A stretch of DNA of 64,000 bases, taken from the NCBI RefSeq assembly GCF_000633395.1, contig NZ_AYMU01000015.1, positions 210,112-274,111 on the forward strand, in the 5' to 3' direction. Positions 1-8,721 of this stretch are shown here, in pieces. The stretch is from Pseudomonas sp. PH1b. Lineage in GTDB: Bacteria; Pseudomonadota; Gammaproteobacteria; Pseudomonadales; Pseudomonadaceae. The translations under genes and the position numbers were made by a program. The number at the start of each line of letters is the position of its first letter. Within the stretch, counting starts at the first letter, position 1. Under the pieces are notes generated by a model, which saw only the letters and a program-made list of their open reading frames with translations, was not told the DNA's origin and did not search any database.

Positions 1-85
1 CAACCACTCGCTGGTGATGGCCAACTATATTTCCCGGGCCAACGCGGCGGTCATCGACTTGCGCCAACTGCTCAATCAAGGCTGA
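1..85 (+). CDS. C-terminal end of an unidentified protein (partial)
   Basis: An open frame enters from the left edge at base 2 and runs 27 codons to a TGA at 83-85, ending in the residues ...RQLLNQG. Codon use is like its neighbours. The stop lies only 3 bases before the Nudix hydrolase start, so the two are probably cotranscribed. The tail resembles what I recall of DUF2333-type proteins found upstream of this Nudix gene in Pseudomonas, but 27 residues are too few to settle identity. Confidence 0.55.
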   Translation, partial: NHSLVMANYISRANAAVIDLRQLLNQG

Positions 86-88
86 TCC

Positions 89-625
89 ATGGTCGCAACC
101 ACCAATGAGGCGGCCCATCGCGCCGCCTCCGACGCAGAACAGATCGCCTGGGTCGATGGCGAAGACCAGTTGCTGGGTGCCATGGTCCGTTCCGAGCTGC
201 GCGAGCGCGGCCTGATCGGCCGGGGCACCTACATCATGCTGTTCAACTCCGCCGGTGAGCTGTGCGTGCACCGGCGCACCCTGAGCAAGGCCATCTACCC
301 GGGCTACTGGGACGTCGCCGCCGGCGGCATGGTCCTGGCCAGCGAGAGCTATGCCGAGTCGGCCGCCCGGGAACTGGAAGAAGAGCTGGGGGTGAGCGGG
401 GTGGAACTGGTCGCCCACGACCACTTCTTTTTCGAGGACACCGGCAACCGTCTCTGGTGCTCGGCGTTCAGTGCCGTGTGGGATGGCCCGCTGCGCCTGC
501 AGCCTGAAGAAGTTCTCGAAGCGCACTTCCTGCCACTGGATCAGGTGCTGCGGGAAATCCACGAAAAGCCCTATTGCCCGGACTCTCTGGCCGCCTTGCA
601 ACGCTATCTGGCCCGACGTCGCTAA
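89..625 (+). CDS. Nudix hydrolase (YfcD-like)
   Basis: A 178-residue cytoplasmic hydrolase expected to cleave a nucleoside-diphosphate-linked substrate with Mg2+. The Nudix box GX5EX7REUXEEXGU is complete at residues 80-102 (G80, E86, R94-E95, E98-E99, G101). The N-terminal 40 residues fit the YfcD/isopentenyl-diphosphate-isomerase-like branch, but the substrate cannot be read from the sequence. The ATG at 89 has an AAGG 7 bases upstream that lies inside the end of the preceding gene, which suggests coupled translation. It is in the usual Pseudomonas position upstream of sui1 and speA. Confidence 0.9.
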   Translation: MVATTNEAAHRAASDAEQIAWVDGEDQLLGAMVRSELRERGLIGRGTYIMLFNSAGELCVHRRTLSKAIYPGYWDVAAGGMVLASESYAESAARELEEELGVSGVELVAHDHFFFEDTGNRLWCSAFSAVWDGPLRLQPEEVLEAHFLPLDQVLREIHEKPYCPDSLAALQRYLARRR

Positions 626-822
626 AGTTGCATAAATTGGTGCTGATTGGCTCTTAGCAAGTGGGCTTTTTGCCGTTACACTGCGCGCCTTTTCAAGCTG
701 AGCCGGCGTTGTCTTTTATCCGCCGTCGGCCCAGTAGCGCTGCCCCTGCCTGAGTGGGGCTTCGCGGTCGATGGCAGCGCCATATGCTTCGACCAGTCTT
801 TGTCCTCCCAAGAGGATTGCCG

Positions 823-1194
823 GTGGCCAAAAAAGCCGCATCCTTCGCCGCCCTTGGTGGCCTGGTGTTTTCCACCGACGCAGGTCGACATTGCCCGGAC
901 TGTAGCCAGCCGGTGGCCGCCTGTATCTGCAAACAAACCCTGATTCCGGCCGGCGACGGCATTGCCCGCGTGCGCCGCGAAAGCAAGGGCCGTGGCGGCA
1001 AGACGGTGACCACCATCACCGGCGTGCCCCTGGCCGAGGACGCCCTCAAGGAGCTGGCCGCGACGTTGAAGAAACGTTGCGGTACCGGTGGCGCCTTGAA
1101 GGACGGTGTCATTGAGATCCAGGGCGATCACGTCGAGCTACTCTTGGCGGAGCTGGTCAAGCAGGGATTCAAGGCGAAGAAGTCCGGCGGCTAG
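823..1194 (+). CDS. Translation initiation factor Sui1 (eIF1/YciH family)
   Basis: A 123-residue SUI1-domain protein. The start is taken as GTG at 823 because AAGAGG sits about 8 bases upstream and the product then begins AKKAASFAALGGLVFST, as in Pseudomonas homologues; an in-frame upstream extension to 754 has no ribosome site. A small cysteine cluster (CPDC...CIC, residues 27-43) precedes the basic SUI1 core, which carries the GKGGKTVT-like segment and the final EIQGDH strand. Bacterial YciH/Sui1 proteins are related to eIF1 and are thought to influence initiation fidelity or to be ribosome-associated under stress; the role here is inferred from family only. Confidence 0.88.
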   Translation: MAKKAASFAALGGLVFSTDAGRHCPDCSQPVAACICKQTLIPAGDGIARVRRESKGRGGKTVTTITGVPLAEDALKELAATLKKRCGTGGALKDGVIEIQGDHVELLLAELVKQGFKAKKSGG

Positions 1195-1198
1195 CAGC

Positions 1199-1277
1199 CT
1201 CTGTGAAAACCACCTCTGACTGGATGCGGTCCCGGGTTGCCCGGGATGCAGGCGGCGTCTCCATGGTTTTCACAGAG
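1199..1277. repeat. 79-base element bounded by 14-bp perfect inverted repeats
   Basis: Arms CTCTGTGAAAACCA (1199-1212) and TGGTTTTCACAGAG (1264-1277) are exact reverse complements. The enclosed 51 bases contain a second dyad, CCCGGG-TTG-CCCGGG (about 1231-1245). The element begins 4 bases after the sui1 stop. It could act as a factor-independent stop for sui1, although it lacks a clear U-tract, or be a miniature dispersed repeat of the kind described in P. fluorescens genomes. Copy number cannot be seen from one window. Confidence 0.7.
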
Positions 1278-1416
1278 CCTGTTCATGAACGGTTTCTAAA
1301 CTCAGTACTGCGAGCGCGGTCTATTGCCCTTGCAGGCTAATCGTCATTTTCATTCTTTAGACTGCGCCAGCCCTGGATTGGGGCGGCGCTCTATGACTTC
1401 TTTATAGGGGACTTCG

Positions 1417-3330
1417 ATGTCCGTACGACGCACACGTAAAGACGATGGCAGCCAATGGACCGTTGCGGACAGCCGCAGTGTCTATGGGATTCGCCATTGG
1501 GGGGCCGGGTATTTCGCGATCAATGACGCCGGTCGCGTCGAAGTTCGTCCGAACGGCCCGAGCAGCTTGCCCATCGATCTGTTCGAACAAGTCGAGGAGC
1601 TGCGCAAGAGCGGCTTGTCCCTGCCTTTGCTGGTGCGCTTCCCGGACATTCTCCAGGACCGCGTGCGCCAGCTGACCGGCGCCTTCGATGCCAACATCGA
1701 GCGCCTGGAGTACCAGAGCAAATACACCGCGCTGTACCCGATCAAGGTCAACCAGCAGGAAGCGGTGATCGAGAACATCATCGCCACCCAGAACGTCTCC
1801 ATCGGCCTGGAAGCTGGCTCCAAGCCGGAGCTGCTGGCGGTCCTGGCCCTGGCGCCCAAGGGCGGCACCATCGTCTGCAACGGCTACAAGGACCGTGAGT
1901 TCATCCGCCTGGCGCTGATGGGCCAGAAGCTGGGCCACAACGTGTTCATCGTCATCGAGAAAGAGTCCGAAGTGGGCCTGGTGATCGAGGAAGCGGCATC
2001 CCTCAAGGTCAAGCCACAGGTGGGCCTGCGGGTGCGCCTGTCGTCCCTGGCGTCGAGCAAATGGGCCGACACCGGCGGCGAGAAATCCAAGTTCGGCCTG
2101 TCGGCGGCGCAGTTGCTGTCGGTGGTCGAACGCTTCCGCGCTGCCGGCCTGGACCAGGGCATCCGCCTGCTGCACTTCCACATGGGTTCGCAGATCGCCA
2201 ACCTGGCGGACTACCAGCACGGCTTCAAGGAAGCCATCCGCTACTACGGCGAGCTGCGCAACCTCGGCCTGCCGGTGGATCACATCGACGTCGGCGGTGG
2301 CCTGGGCGTGGACTACGACGGCACCCATTCGCGCAATGCCAGCTCGATCAACTACGACATGGACGACTACGCCGGCGTGGTGGTGGGCATGCTCAAGGAA
2401 TTCTGCGATGCGCAGAACCTGCCGCACCCGCACATCTTCTCCGAGAGCGGCCGCTCCCTGACCGCCCACCACGCGATGCTGGTGGTACAGGTGACCGACG
2501 TCGAGAAACACAACGACGACGTGCCGCAGATCGACAACAAGGCCGAGCTGCCGGAAACCGTGCAATGGCTGGTGGACCTGCTGGGCCCGACCGACATCGA
2601 GATGGTCACTGAAACCTACTGGCGCGCCACCCACTACATGAGCGATGTGGCCGCCCAGTACGCCGACGGCAAGCTGACCCTGGCTGAAAAAGCCCTGGCC
2701 GAGCAGTGCTACTTCGCCGTGTGCCGCCGCCTGCACAACTCGTTGAAGGCTCGCCAGCGCTCCCACCGCCAAGTGCTCGACGAACTCAACGACAAGCTGG
2801 CCGACAAGTACATCTGCAACTTCTCGGTGTTCCAGAGCCTGCCGGACACCTGGGCCATCGGCCAGGTGCTGCCGATCCTGCCGCTGCACCGTCTCGACGA
2901 AGAACCACTGCGCCGTGCGGTGCTGCAGGACCTGACCTGCGATTCCGACGGCAAGATCAAGCAGTACGTCGACGAGCAGAGCATCGAGACCAGCTTGCCG
3001 GTGCATGGTCTCAACGAAGGCGAGGACTACCTGCTGGGGATCTTCCTGGTGGGCGCCTACCAGGAAATCCTCGGTGACATGCACAACCTGTTCGGTGACA
3101 CCGACTCGGTGAACATCTACCAGCGGGCCAATGGCAGCGTGTACCACGCCGGCATCGAGACCCACGACACCATCGAGGACATGCTGCGCTACGTGCACTT
3201 GTCGCCGGAGGAGTTGATGACCCACTACCGCGACAAGGTGGCCAGCGCCAAGATCAGTACGGCCGAGCGCACCCAGTTCCTGGACGCCCTGCGCCTGGGC
3301 CTGACCCGCTCGTCCTACCTGTCTTCCTGA
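1417..3330 (+). CDS. speA: Biosynthetic arginine decarboxylase
   Basis: A 637-residue PLP-dependent fold-III decarboxylase that converts arginine to agmatine, the first step of the agmatine route to putrescine. The PLP lysine lies in YPIKVNQ (about residue 109). The glycine-rich phosphate loop DVGGGLGVDYDG, the ESGR motif near residue 343, and the Orn/DAP/Arg decarboxylase barrel plus C-terminal sheet are present over the normal family length (630-660). The ATG at 1417 follows AGGGGA at a spacing of 6. A strong terminator follows the stop, so speA is probably a single-gene transcript. Confidence 0.97.
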   Translation: MSVRRTRKDDGSQWTVADSRSVYGIRHWGAGYFAINDAGRVEVRPNGPSSLPIDLFEQVEELRKSGLSLPLLVRFPDILQDRVRQLTGAFDANIERLEYQSKYTALYPIKVNQQEAVIENIIATQNVSIGLEAGSKPELLAVLALAPKGGTIVCNGYKDREFIRLALMGQKLGHNVFIVIEKESEVGLVIEEAASLKVKPQVGLRVRLSSLASSKWADTGGEKSKFGLSAAQLLSVVERFRAAGLDQGIRLLHFHMGSQIANLADYQHGFKEAIRYYGELRNLGLPVDHIDVGGGLGVDYDGTHSRNASSINYDMDDYAGVVVGMLKEFCDAQNLPHPHIFSESGRSLTAHHAMLVVQVTDVEKHNDDVPQIDNKAELPETVQWLVDLLGPTDIEMVTETYWRATHYMSDVAAQYADGKLTLAEKALAEQCYFAVCRRLHNSLKARQRSHRQVLDELNDKLADKYICNFSVFQSLPDTWAIGQVLPILPLHRLDEEPLRRAVLQDLTCDSDGKIKQYVDEQSIETSLPVHGLNEGEDYLLGIFLVGAYQEILGDMHNLFGDTDSVNIYQRANGSVYHAGIETHDTIEDMLRYVHLSPEELMTHYRDKVASAKISTAERTQFLDALRLGLTRSSYLSS

Positions 3331-3367
3331 CACCCTGGGCATCCCCGCTGATGCCTGTTGGTCCATG

Positions 3368-3408
3368 AAAAACGCCGCGTCCTGTCCATCAGGAGGCGGC
3401 GTTTTTTT
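3368..3408 (+). terminator. Rho-independent terminator of speA
   Basis: Dyad AACGCCGC(g)TCCT / AGGA(g)GGCGGCGTT around a 6-base loop, followed directly by seven T. It starts 38 bases after the speA stop. Confidence 0.93.
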
Positions 3409-3653
3409 GTACCCGCTGCCCTATCGCTTGGTGGCCAGGAAGCTTGCTCCTGTTCGGTCGCGTCGCGGGCGTGAATCCTGAATCCGATCTTCCCCGGTCA
3501 CCACCCCACGGCGCCCAGCGCGTGCCGGCCCCCTCGCCACCTGTATGCGCATGACCGGCCTCATCCCGTTCTGTTGCTTGTCAGCGCCCACAACTCAGTC
3601 TTTGCAGCTAGCCTGCTGGAAGCGCTCCGCGGTGGAGGCACAGAGGGTTGGCG
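3409..3653. other. Gene-free spacer between speA and the esterase
   Basis: With the speA terminator this makes a stretch of about 320 bases without a gene. I see no convincing ORF with a ribosome site, no RNA gene and no clear sigma-70 box. The segment around 3430-3470 (GCTTGCTCCTGTTCGGTCGCG) looks like the eroded remains of a REP sequence. Confidence 0.4.
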
Positions 3654-4529
3654 ATGCCTCATCGATCAAGGAACACCTTGCGTCTACTGTTCAGCGGACT
3701 GTTGATCAGCCTGCTGGCAGCCTGTTCGCCGCTCAAGGTACTCAACTCCCTCACCCCCGGCAGCAGCTTCACCAAGACCTCGGGCATTGCCTATGGCAGC
3801 GACCCGCGGCAACGGCTCGATGTCTACCGGCCCAGGCAGGCCGCGCCCGGTGCACCGGTGGTGGTGTTCTTCTACGGAGGCAGTTGGAACAGTGGTTCAC
3901 GCAGCGACTACGACTTTGTCGGCGAAGCCCTGGCTTCCCGGGGCATGGTGGTGGTGATTGCCGACTATCGGCTTTATCCCCAGGTGCGCTACCCGGCGTT
4001 TCTCCAGGATGGGGCCCGGGCCGTGGCCTGGACCCATGAACATATCGCCGACTTTGGGGCCGACCCGCAGCGCCTGTACCTGATGGGCCATAGCTCGGGG
4101 GCCTACAACGCGGCGATGCTGGCCCTGGATCCTCGGTTGCTGGCAGAGGTCGACTTGACGCCGCGGATCATCAAGGGCTGGGTCGGTCTGGCCGGGCCCT
4201 ATGACTTTCTGCCCATTCGCAACACCGAGGTGCGCCCGGTGTTCTTCTATCCCGACTCGCCGCCGGACTCGCAGCCGATCAACCATGTCAGCCACGACGC
4301 TCCGCCGGCGCTGCTGATGGCCTCCAACGATGATTCCCTGGTCAATCCGCAGCGCAACACCGGCGGCCTGGCCAGCAAGTTGCGGGCGGCAGGCGTGCCG
4401 GTGCAGGAGTTCTATTTCTCCCGTACCAGCCACGCAACCTTGGTTGCCGCTTTGTCCCGGCCGCTGCGGAGACTGGCCCCGGTGCTTGAGCGGATCAGTG
4501 GTTTCGTCGAGTCGACAGCGGTTCAGTGA
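3654..4529 (+). CDS. Alpha/beta hydrolase lipoprotein (BD-FAE/HSL-type esterase)
   Basis: A 291-residue predicted carboxylesterase anchored as a lipoprotein. A type II signal peptide ends in the lipobox LAAC with Cys24. The catalytic features follow in order: oxyanion loop FYGGSWNSG near residue 72, nucleophile elbow GHSSG near residue 145, acid in NDDSLVNP near residue 225, and His in SRTSHATL near residue 260. ATG at 3654 is preferred over the in-frame TTG at 3648 because AGAGGG sits 8 bases before it. The substrate is unknown. The last 7 bases overlap the converging MATE gene. Confidence 0.88.
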   Translation: MPHRSRNTLRLLFSGLLISLLAACSPLKVLNSLTPGSSFTKTSGIAYGSDPRQRLDVYRPRQAAPGAPVVVFFYGGSWNSGSRSDYDFVGEALASRGMVVVIADYRLYPQVRYPAFLQDGARAVAWTHEHIADFGADPQRLYLMGHSSGAYNAAMLALDPRLLAEVDLTPRIIKGWVGLAGPYDFLPIRNTEVRPVFFYPDSPPDSQPINHVSHDAPPALLMASNDDSLVNPQRNTGGLASKLRAAGVPVQEFYFSRTSHATLVAALSRPLRRLAPVLERISGFVESTAVQ

Positions 4530-5869
4530 GCACGAGCAAACCAGCCGTCGCGGCGGTCCAGGCGCCAGGCGAAGGCGCCCAGGGTCAGGCTGCGCAAGAG
4601 CATGAACAGTAGGAACGTCAACCACAGGCCATGATTGCCCAAGCCTTGCAGGGCCCAAGCGAACGGTGCGAGCAGTAGCACGCTGAGGAGCATGCCGTTG
4701 CGCATTTCCCGGGCCCGGGTGGCGCCGATGAACAGGCCGTCCAGCAGGTAGCTCCAGACCGCAATCAGCGGCAGCACGGCGAGGTAGGGCAGGTAGGTAA
4801 AGGCGGTCTGGCGGACTTCGGGGATGTTGGTCTGCATTTCGATGAACAGGTGGCCGCCCAGCAGGAACAGGACGGCGAACCCCAGGCTGGCCAGCAGCGA
4901 CCAGCCGCCGGCCACCACCAGCGAGCGGCGCAGGGCCTGGCGGTCATGGGCACCGATGGCATGGCCGCACAGTGCCTCCACCGCGTGGGCCAGGCCATCC
5001 AGGGCGTGGGCGGTGAGCAGCAGACCATTGAGCAGCAGGGCATTGGCCGCCACCGTCGCATCGCCGAGGCGCGCGCCCTGGACGGTGATCAGGAAAAACA
5101 CCGATTGCAGGGCCAGGCTGCGGATGAAGATGTCGCGGTTCACCGCCAGCAACGGGCGCCAGCTCTGCCAGCGCCGCAAGGCGGCCCAGACGATCTGGCC
5201 CGGGTAGGCGCGCAACGCCGGGCGGGTCATGGCCAGGCCGATCAGCGCGCCACTCCATTCGGCGATGACCGAGGCCCGGGCCGAACCGGCCACGCCCCAG
5301 TCCAGCCCGAGGACGAACCACAGGTTGAGGGTGATGTTCAGCAGGTTGGTGCTGAGCAGGATGATCAACGGTGCCCGGGCGTTCTGGGTGCCGAGAAACC
5401 AGCCCACCAGGGCGAAACTGGCCAGGGCGGCGGGCAGGCCCAGCAGGCGGGTGTGGAAAAACGTCCGGGTCATCTGCTCCAGCTCTGCCGAGGGTTGCAT
5501 CAGGTGCAACGCTGCGCCGCTCAGCGGCACCCCGATGCTCCCCAGTAGCAACGCCAGGCCCAGGGCCAGCAGCAGGCCCTGCAACAGGATCTGTCGCAGC
5601 GCTGCTCCATCGCCGCGTCCTGCCGCCTGGGCGGCAAAACCGGTGGCGCCCATGCGCAGGAAGCCCATGGCCCAGGCAAGAAAGGTATAGAGGCTGGCGC
5701 CGACCGCCACGGCTCCCAACTGATGGGCATGGGGCAGGTGGCCGATGACGGTGCTGTCCACCAGGGCCACCAGGGGCACGGAAATGTTCGACAGGATCAT
5801 CGGCGCGGCCAGGGCCCAGACGCGACGATGAGTGGGGCGATGACGCCAATCGGTGATCAGGGGGGACAT
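4523..5869 (-). CDS. MATE family efflux transporter (DinF-like)
   Basis: A 448-residue inner-membrane cation-coupled exporter with about 12 hydrophobic helices in two homologous halves. The N-terminal segment VWALAAPMILSNISVPLVALVDSTVIG is the typical first MATE helix with its conserved proline and aspartate. It belongs to the DinF/NorM-like group; the transported compounds are unknown. The start at 5869 gives MSPLITDWRHRP and has AAGGAG at a spacing of 5. A longer frame to 5953 has no ribosome site and a low-complexity leader. Confidence 0.9.
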   Translation of the reverse strand: MSPLITDWRHRPTHRRVWALAAPMILSNISVPLVALVDSTVIGHLPHAHQLGAVAVGASLYTFLAWAMGFLRMGATGFAAQAAGRGDGAALRQILLQGLLLALGLALLLGSIGVPLSGAALHLMQPSAELEQMTRTFFHTRLLGLPAALASFALVGWFLGTQNARAPLIILLSTNLLNITLNLWFVLGLDWGVAGSARASVIAEWSGALIGLAMTRPALRAYPGQIVWAALRRWQSWRPLLAVNRDIFIRSLALQSVFFLITVQGARLGDATVAANALLLNGLLLTAHALDGLAHAVEALCGHAIGAHDRQALRRSLVVAGGWSLLASLGFAVLFLLGGHLFIEMQTNIPEVRQTAFTYLPYLAVLPLIAVWSYLLDGLFIGATRAREMRNGMLLSVLLLAPFAWALQGLGNHGLWLTFLLFMLLRSLTLGAFAWRLDRRDGWFARAH

Positions 5870-5953
5870 GCGGGCTCCTTGCGAGAGCGAGCATTGTAGC
5901 CCGGCGCGCGGTGGCGCCGAGGGTGAAGTAGAGGGATCAGGGACAGCAGGCAA

Positions 5954-6247
5954 TCAATGGATGATCCAGCTCAGCAGCCAGAGGCCGAGTACCAGCCAGA
6001 TCAGCCCGAGGATGATCGAGGCGCGCATGAAGGCGCGGATTGCCGAGTAGAGGAACATCAGGCCGATGATCAGGGTGATGATGCTGATGATCGAGGCGTC
6101 CATGCCCAGGGCCCGGGACAGCCCGTCGATAAAATTGCCTCCGGCGTGGGTCAGGGTATTGAACAACCCGCTGAGCAGGTCGACGATAAACCGGATGACC
6201 GAGCCGATGGCCTGGCCGAGCCATTCGAAGAAGCTTTCTACCTGCAT
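5954..6247 (-). CDS. Small membrane protein of unknown function
   Basis: A 97-residue protein, MQVESFFEWLGQAIGSVIRF..., with an amphipathic N-terminal third and two strongly hydrophobic helices in the second half (SIISIITLIIGLMFLYSAI and SIILGLIWLVLGLWLLSW). It has no signal peptide and no recognised domain. The ATG at 6247 has AGGA upstream; the longer frame to 6352 would add a non-membrane leader without a ribosome site. It is divergent from the mazG-like gene with about 200 bases between. Confidence 0.75.
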   Translation of the reverse strand: MQVESFFEWLGQAIGSVIRFIVDLLSGLFNTLTHAGGNFIDGLSRALGMDASIISIITLIIGLMFLYSAIRAFMRASIILGLIWLVLGLWLLSWIIH

Positions 6248-6450
6248 GTGTACGTCCTGATGAAAGAGAGGCGGGGTGCCGAAGCTCAACCTTGGGCCAC
6301 GGATGCCTGGGGCGAGTTCCCCATCAGCATAGAAGCTGGCGGCTGGGTACATTCTATAGGAGCGCCCGGAGGATGTTGCACCTGCCGGCGCATGCCGCCC
6401 TTGCGTCCCGTGCCCATCCCCCGGAAGCTATACGCCTTCAGGAGACCCCG

Positions 6451-6756
6451 ATGAACCTAGAGCAACTGACCCAACGCCTGCACGCCATTCGTGATCGCAA
6501 CGATTGGCGGCCATTCCACAGCCCGAAGAACCTGGCCATGGCCGCCAGTGTCGAGATGGCGGAGCTGGTGGAAATCTTCCAGTGGCTGACCGAAGACCAG
6601 TCGCGGCAACTGCCGGCCGACCAGTTGGCCCACGCCGGGCAGGAGATTGGGGACATCGTCCTCTACCTGTTGCTGCTGTGCAGCGAGTTGGGGCTGGACC
6701 TGGACCAGGTGGTGCGCAGCAAGCTGGCGGACAGCGAACGGCGGTTCTGCTCATGA
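6451..6756 (+). CDS. MazG-like nucleotide pyrophosphohydrolase
   Basis: A 101-residue all-alpha NTP pyrophosphohydrolase of the MazG-like (RS21-C6/dCTPase-type) group, which hydrolyses (d)NTPs to monophosphate and PPi. The Mg2+-binding helices are visible: EMAELVEIFQW (E-x3-E, residues 33-37) and EIGDIVLYL (E-x2-D, near residue 63). The ATG at 6451 follows CAGGAG at a spacing of 6. The stop overlaps the next start as ATGA, so the methyltransferase gene is translationally coupled. Confidence 0.88.
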   Translation: MNLEQLTQRLHAIRDRNDWRPFHSPKNLAMAASVEMAELVEIFQWLTEDQSRQLPADQLAHAGQEIGDIVLYLLLLCSELGLDLDQVVRSKLADSERRFCS

Positions 6757-7502
6757 GCGATCGTCACTTCGATCAGTTGGCGACCCGTTTCGCCGAGAAA
6801 ATCTATGGCGGTGCCAAGGGTGCGATCCGCCTCGCCGTGCTTCAGGCCGATCTCAAGGAAAGCCTGCCGGAACGGCCGTTGCGGGTGCTGGATATCGGTG
6901 CCGGCCTGGGGCACATGTCCTTGTGGCTGGCGCAGCGCGGGCACCAGGTGACCCTGGCCGAACCGGCGGCGCCGATGCTTGAAGGCGCACGCCAGCGCTT
7001 TGCCGAAGCCGAGCAGCAGGCGACCTTCATCCAGGCGCCCTGGCAGGAGTTGCTGGGGCAACTGACCGAGCCTTATGACCTGGTGCTGTGTCACGCGGTG
7101 CTGGAATGGCTGGCCGAACCCCACGCGATCCTGCCGGTATTGCACCAATTGACCCGCGCTGACGGTTGGCTGTCCCTGGCTTTCTACAACCGCGATGCCT
7201 TGGTGTACCGCAACCTGCTCAAGGGCCACTTTCGCAAGATGCGCAAGAACGACATGGCCGGTGAGAAGCAGAGCCTGACCCCGCAACAACCGCTTGATCC
7301 GCGCGAGCTGGCGGCGCAACTTGAGGGCTTGTGGCAGGTCGAAACCCAGAGCGGTGTGCGGGTGTTCCACGATTACATGCCGGTGGAGTTCCAGGCTCGA
7401 GCCGAACTGACGGATCTGCTGGAGATGGAGCTGGCCCACCGTCGACACCCAAGTTTTGCCGGGCTTGGGCGTTATCTGCATTGGCTGTGCCGGCCGGTCT
7501 AA
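6753..7502 (+). CDS. SAM-dependent methyltransferase, CmoM-like
   Basis: A 249-residue class I methyltransferase. The SAM-binding motif I VLDIGAGLGHMSLWLA is at residues 45-60, the acidic end of strand 2 in VTLAEPA, and motif IV in YDLVLCHAVLEW. The overall layout resembles SmtA/CmoM, the tRNA (5-carboxymethoxyuridine34) methyltransferase that completes cmo5U modification of wobble uridines. It overlaps the MazG-like gene by 4 bases. The CmoM assignment is by resemblance; another methyl acceptor cannot be excluded. Confidence 0.82.
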   Translation: MSDRHFDQLATRFAEKIYGGAKGAIRLAVLQADLKESLPERPLRVLDIGAGLGHMSLWLAQRGHQVTLAEPAAPMLEGARQRFAEAEQQATFIQAPWQELLGQLTEPYDLVLCHAVLEWLAEPHAILPVLHQLTRADGWLSLAFYNRDALVYRNLLKGHFRKMRKNDMAGEKQSLTPQQPLDPRELAAQLEGLWQVETQSGVRVFHDYMPVEFQARAELTDLLEMELAHRRHPSFAGLGRYLHWLCRPV

Positions 7503-7513
7503 CGGAGTGTGCA

Positions 7514-8122
7514 ATGAAACGCCGCCTGGGTCTGATTCTTGTGTGTGCCGGGCTTGCCGCCTGTCAGGGCAGCAACCCCTATGTCGCCAGTTCCAATCCC
7601 TTGCCGCCGGCCCCGCCGCAAGCGGCCACGACCTTTGATCGCAGCGCCTACCCGGCGCCGACCCGAGACTACGGCCGCTACCGCAGTTGGGCCTGGCTCA
7701 ACGGCCGCCTGCCCAGTGGCTCGGCCTGGGCCGATTCGGCGCAGATCGCCGAAGCGGTGAGCAATGCCCTGGATCAACGTGGGCTGCGCCCCCTGCATGA
7801 CCAGCGGCCGGCGGATTTGTGGGTCAGCGCCGACCTGCATCTGGAGAAACGCCTGCGCCAGGTCCAGGACGATTACGGTTACGCAGGCTATGGCGGCTAC
7901 AACCGCTACGGACCGGGCTACGGCATGTACGGCAGTGTGCCGGTGGTGCGCACCTATGAAGTGGAAGTGGTGGTGGTGCGGGTCAACCTGTATGACGGCG
8001 CCAATGGCCAGCCGGTATGGAGTGCCAGCGCCGAAACCAGCAGTCGCGGCAGCCTCGGCGAGCGTGCCGATGCATTACGTGAGGCGGTGGAAAAAGCCAT
8101 GGCCGCCTATCCTCCCAGTTAG
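7514..8122 (+). CDS. DUF4136 lipoprotein (first of two paralogues)
   Basis: A 202-residue predicted lipoprotein with lipobox LAAC at Cys17. A 30-residue proline-rich linker precedes a DUF4136 domain beginning DYGRYRSWAWLNG. A Tyr/Gly-rich patch (YGYAGYGGYNRYGPGYGMYG) interrupts the domain near residue 120. ATG 7514 has GGAG at a spacing of 8. It lies 11 bases after the methyltransferase gene, so it may be read through from it. DUF4136 has no established biochemical role; an envelope location is inferred from the signal peptide. Confidence 0.85.
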   Translation: MKRRLGLILVCAGLAACQGSNPYVASSNPLPPAPPQAATTFDRSAYPAPTRDYGRYRSWAWLNGRLPSGSAWADSAQIAEAVSNALDQRGLRPLHDQRPADLWVSADLHLEKRLRQVQDDYGYAGYGGYNRYGPGYGMYGSVPVVRTYEVEVVVVRVNLYDGANGQPVWSASAETSSRGSLGERADALREAVEKAMAAYPPS

Positions 8123-8163
8123 CGGTCCCTGTTCAGGCCTCAGCCATGAAGTGGAGAAACAGC

Positions 8164-8721
8164 ATGTTCCATCGAGTCGTTTTACTGGTGTGCATCGCGC
8201 TGCTCGGCGCCTGTGCGTCCGACCAGGTCAACCATGATTTCGACGCCAGCCGGGACTTTGGCGCCTACCGCAGTTGGAGCTGGAAAGAACCCGCCCTGCA
8301 GTACCGTCCCGATGATCCGCGGATCAAGAGCGACTTGACCGAGCAGCGCATTCGCCAGGCCGTGTCCGAGCAACTGGATCAGCGTGGCCTGCGCCCTGTC
8401 CAGGCTGGTGCAAGGGCCGATGTGAACGTCCAGGCCTACCTGATCGTCGAAGACCGCCAGCAACAGGTCACCACCAACTACGGCGGAGGCTGGGGTGGTC
8501 CGTGGAACGGCTACTGGGGCGGGCCGATGTACAACGAGACCCGCAACATCACCTACAAGGTGGCGACCATCCAGATCGACCTGCTGGACGGCAAGGACGG
8601 CAAGCTGGTCTGGCGTGGCAGTGACGAGCAGATGCTCAGCAGTTCGCCCAACCCTGCGGACCGCAGCGCCGCGGTCCGCGCCACGGTCATGCGAATCCTG
8701 CAGAACTACCCGCCTCATTGA
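8164..8721 (+). CDS. DUF4136 lipoprotein (second paralogue)
   Basis: A 185-residue lipoprotein with lipobox LGAC at Cys17 and a DUF4136 domain (DFGAYRSWSWKEP...). It shares the DQRGLRP segment, the Gly/Trp-rich insert, the (V/I)x(V/I)xLxDGxxGxxVW strand pair and the NYPP/AYPP end with the gene before it, so the pair is a tandem duplication. The start at ATG 8164 (GGAGAA at a spacing of 6) is preferred over ATG 8146, which would put charged residues before the signal peptide. Function unknown. Confidence 0.85.
   Translation: MFHRVVLLVCIALLGACASDQVNHDFDASRDFGAYRSWSWKEPALQYRPDDPRIKSDLTEQRIRQAVSEQLDQRGLRPVQAGARADVNVQAYLIVEDRQQQVTTNYGGGWGGPWNGYWGGPMYNETRNITYKVATIQIDLLDGKDGKLVWRGSDEQMLSSSPNPADRSAAVRATVMRILQNYPPH

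Noticed and set aside
1402..3366. 654-codon open frame antisense to speA
   Set aside because: It mirrors the codon structure of speA on the other strand, is rich in His, Gln and Val, has no ribosome site and no family resemblance. Such shadows are common in GC-rich Pseudomonas genes.
3545..4039. 164-codon ORF overlapping the esterase start
   Set aside because: Out of frame with the esterase, whose signal peptide and catalytic motifs are clear; no ribosome site.
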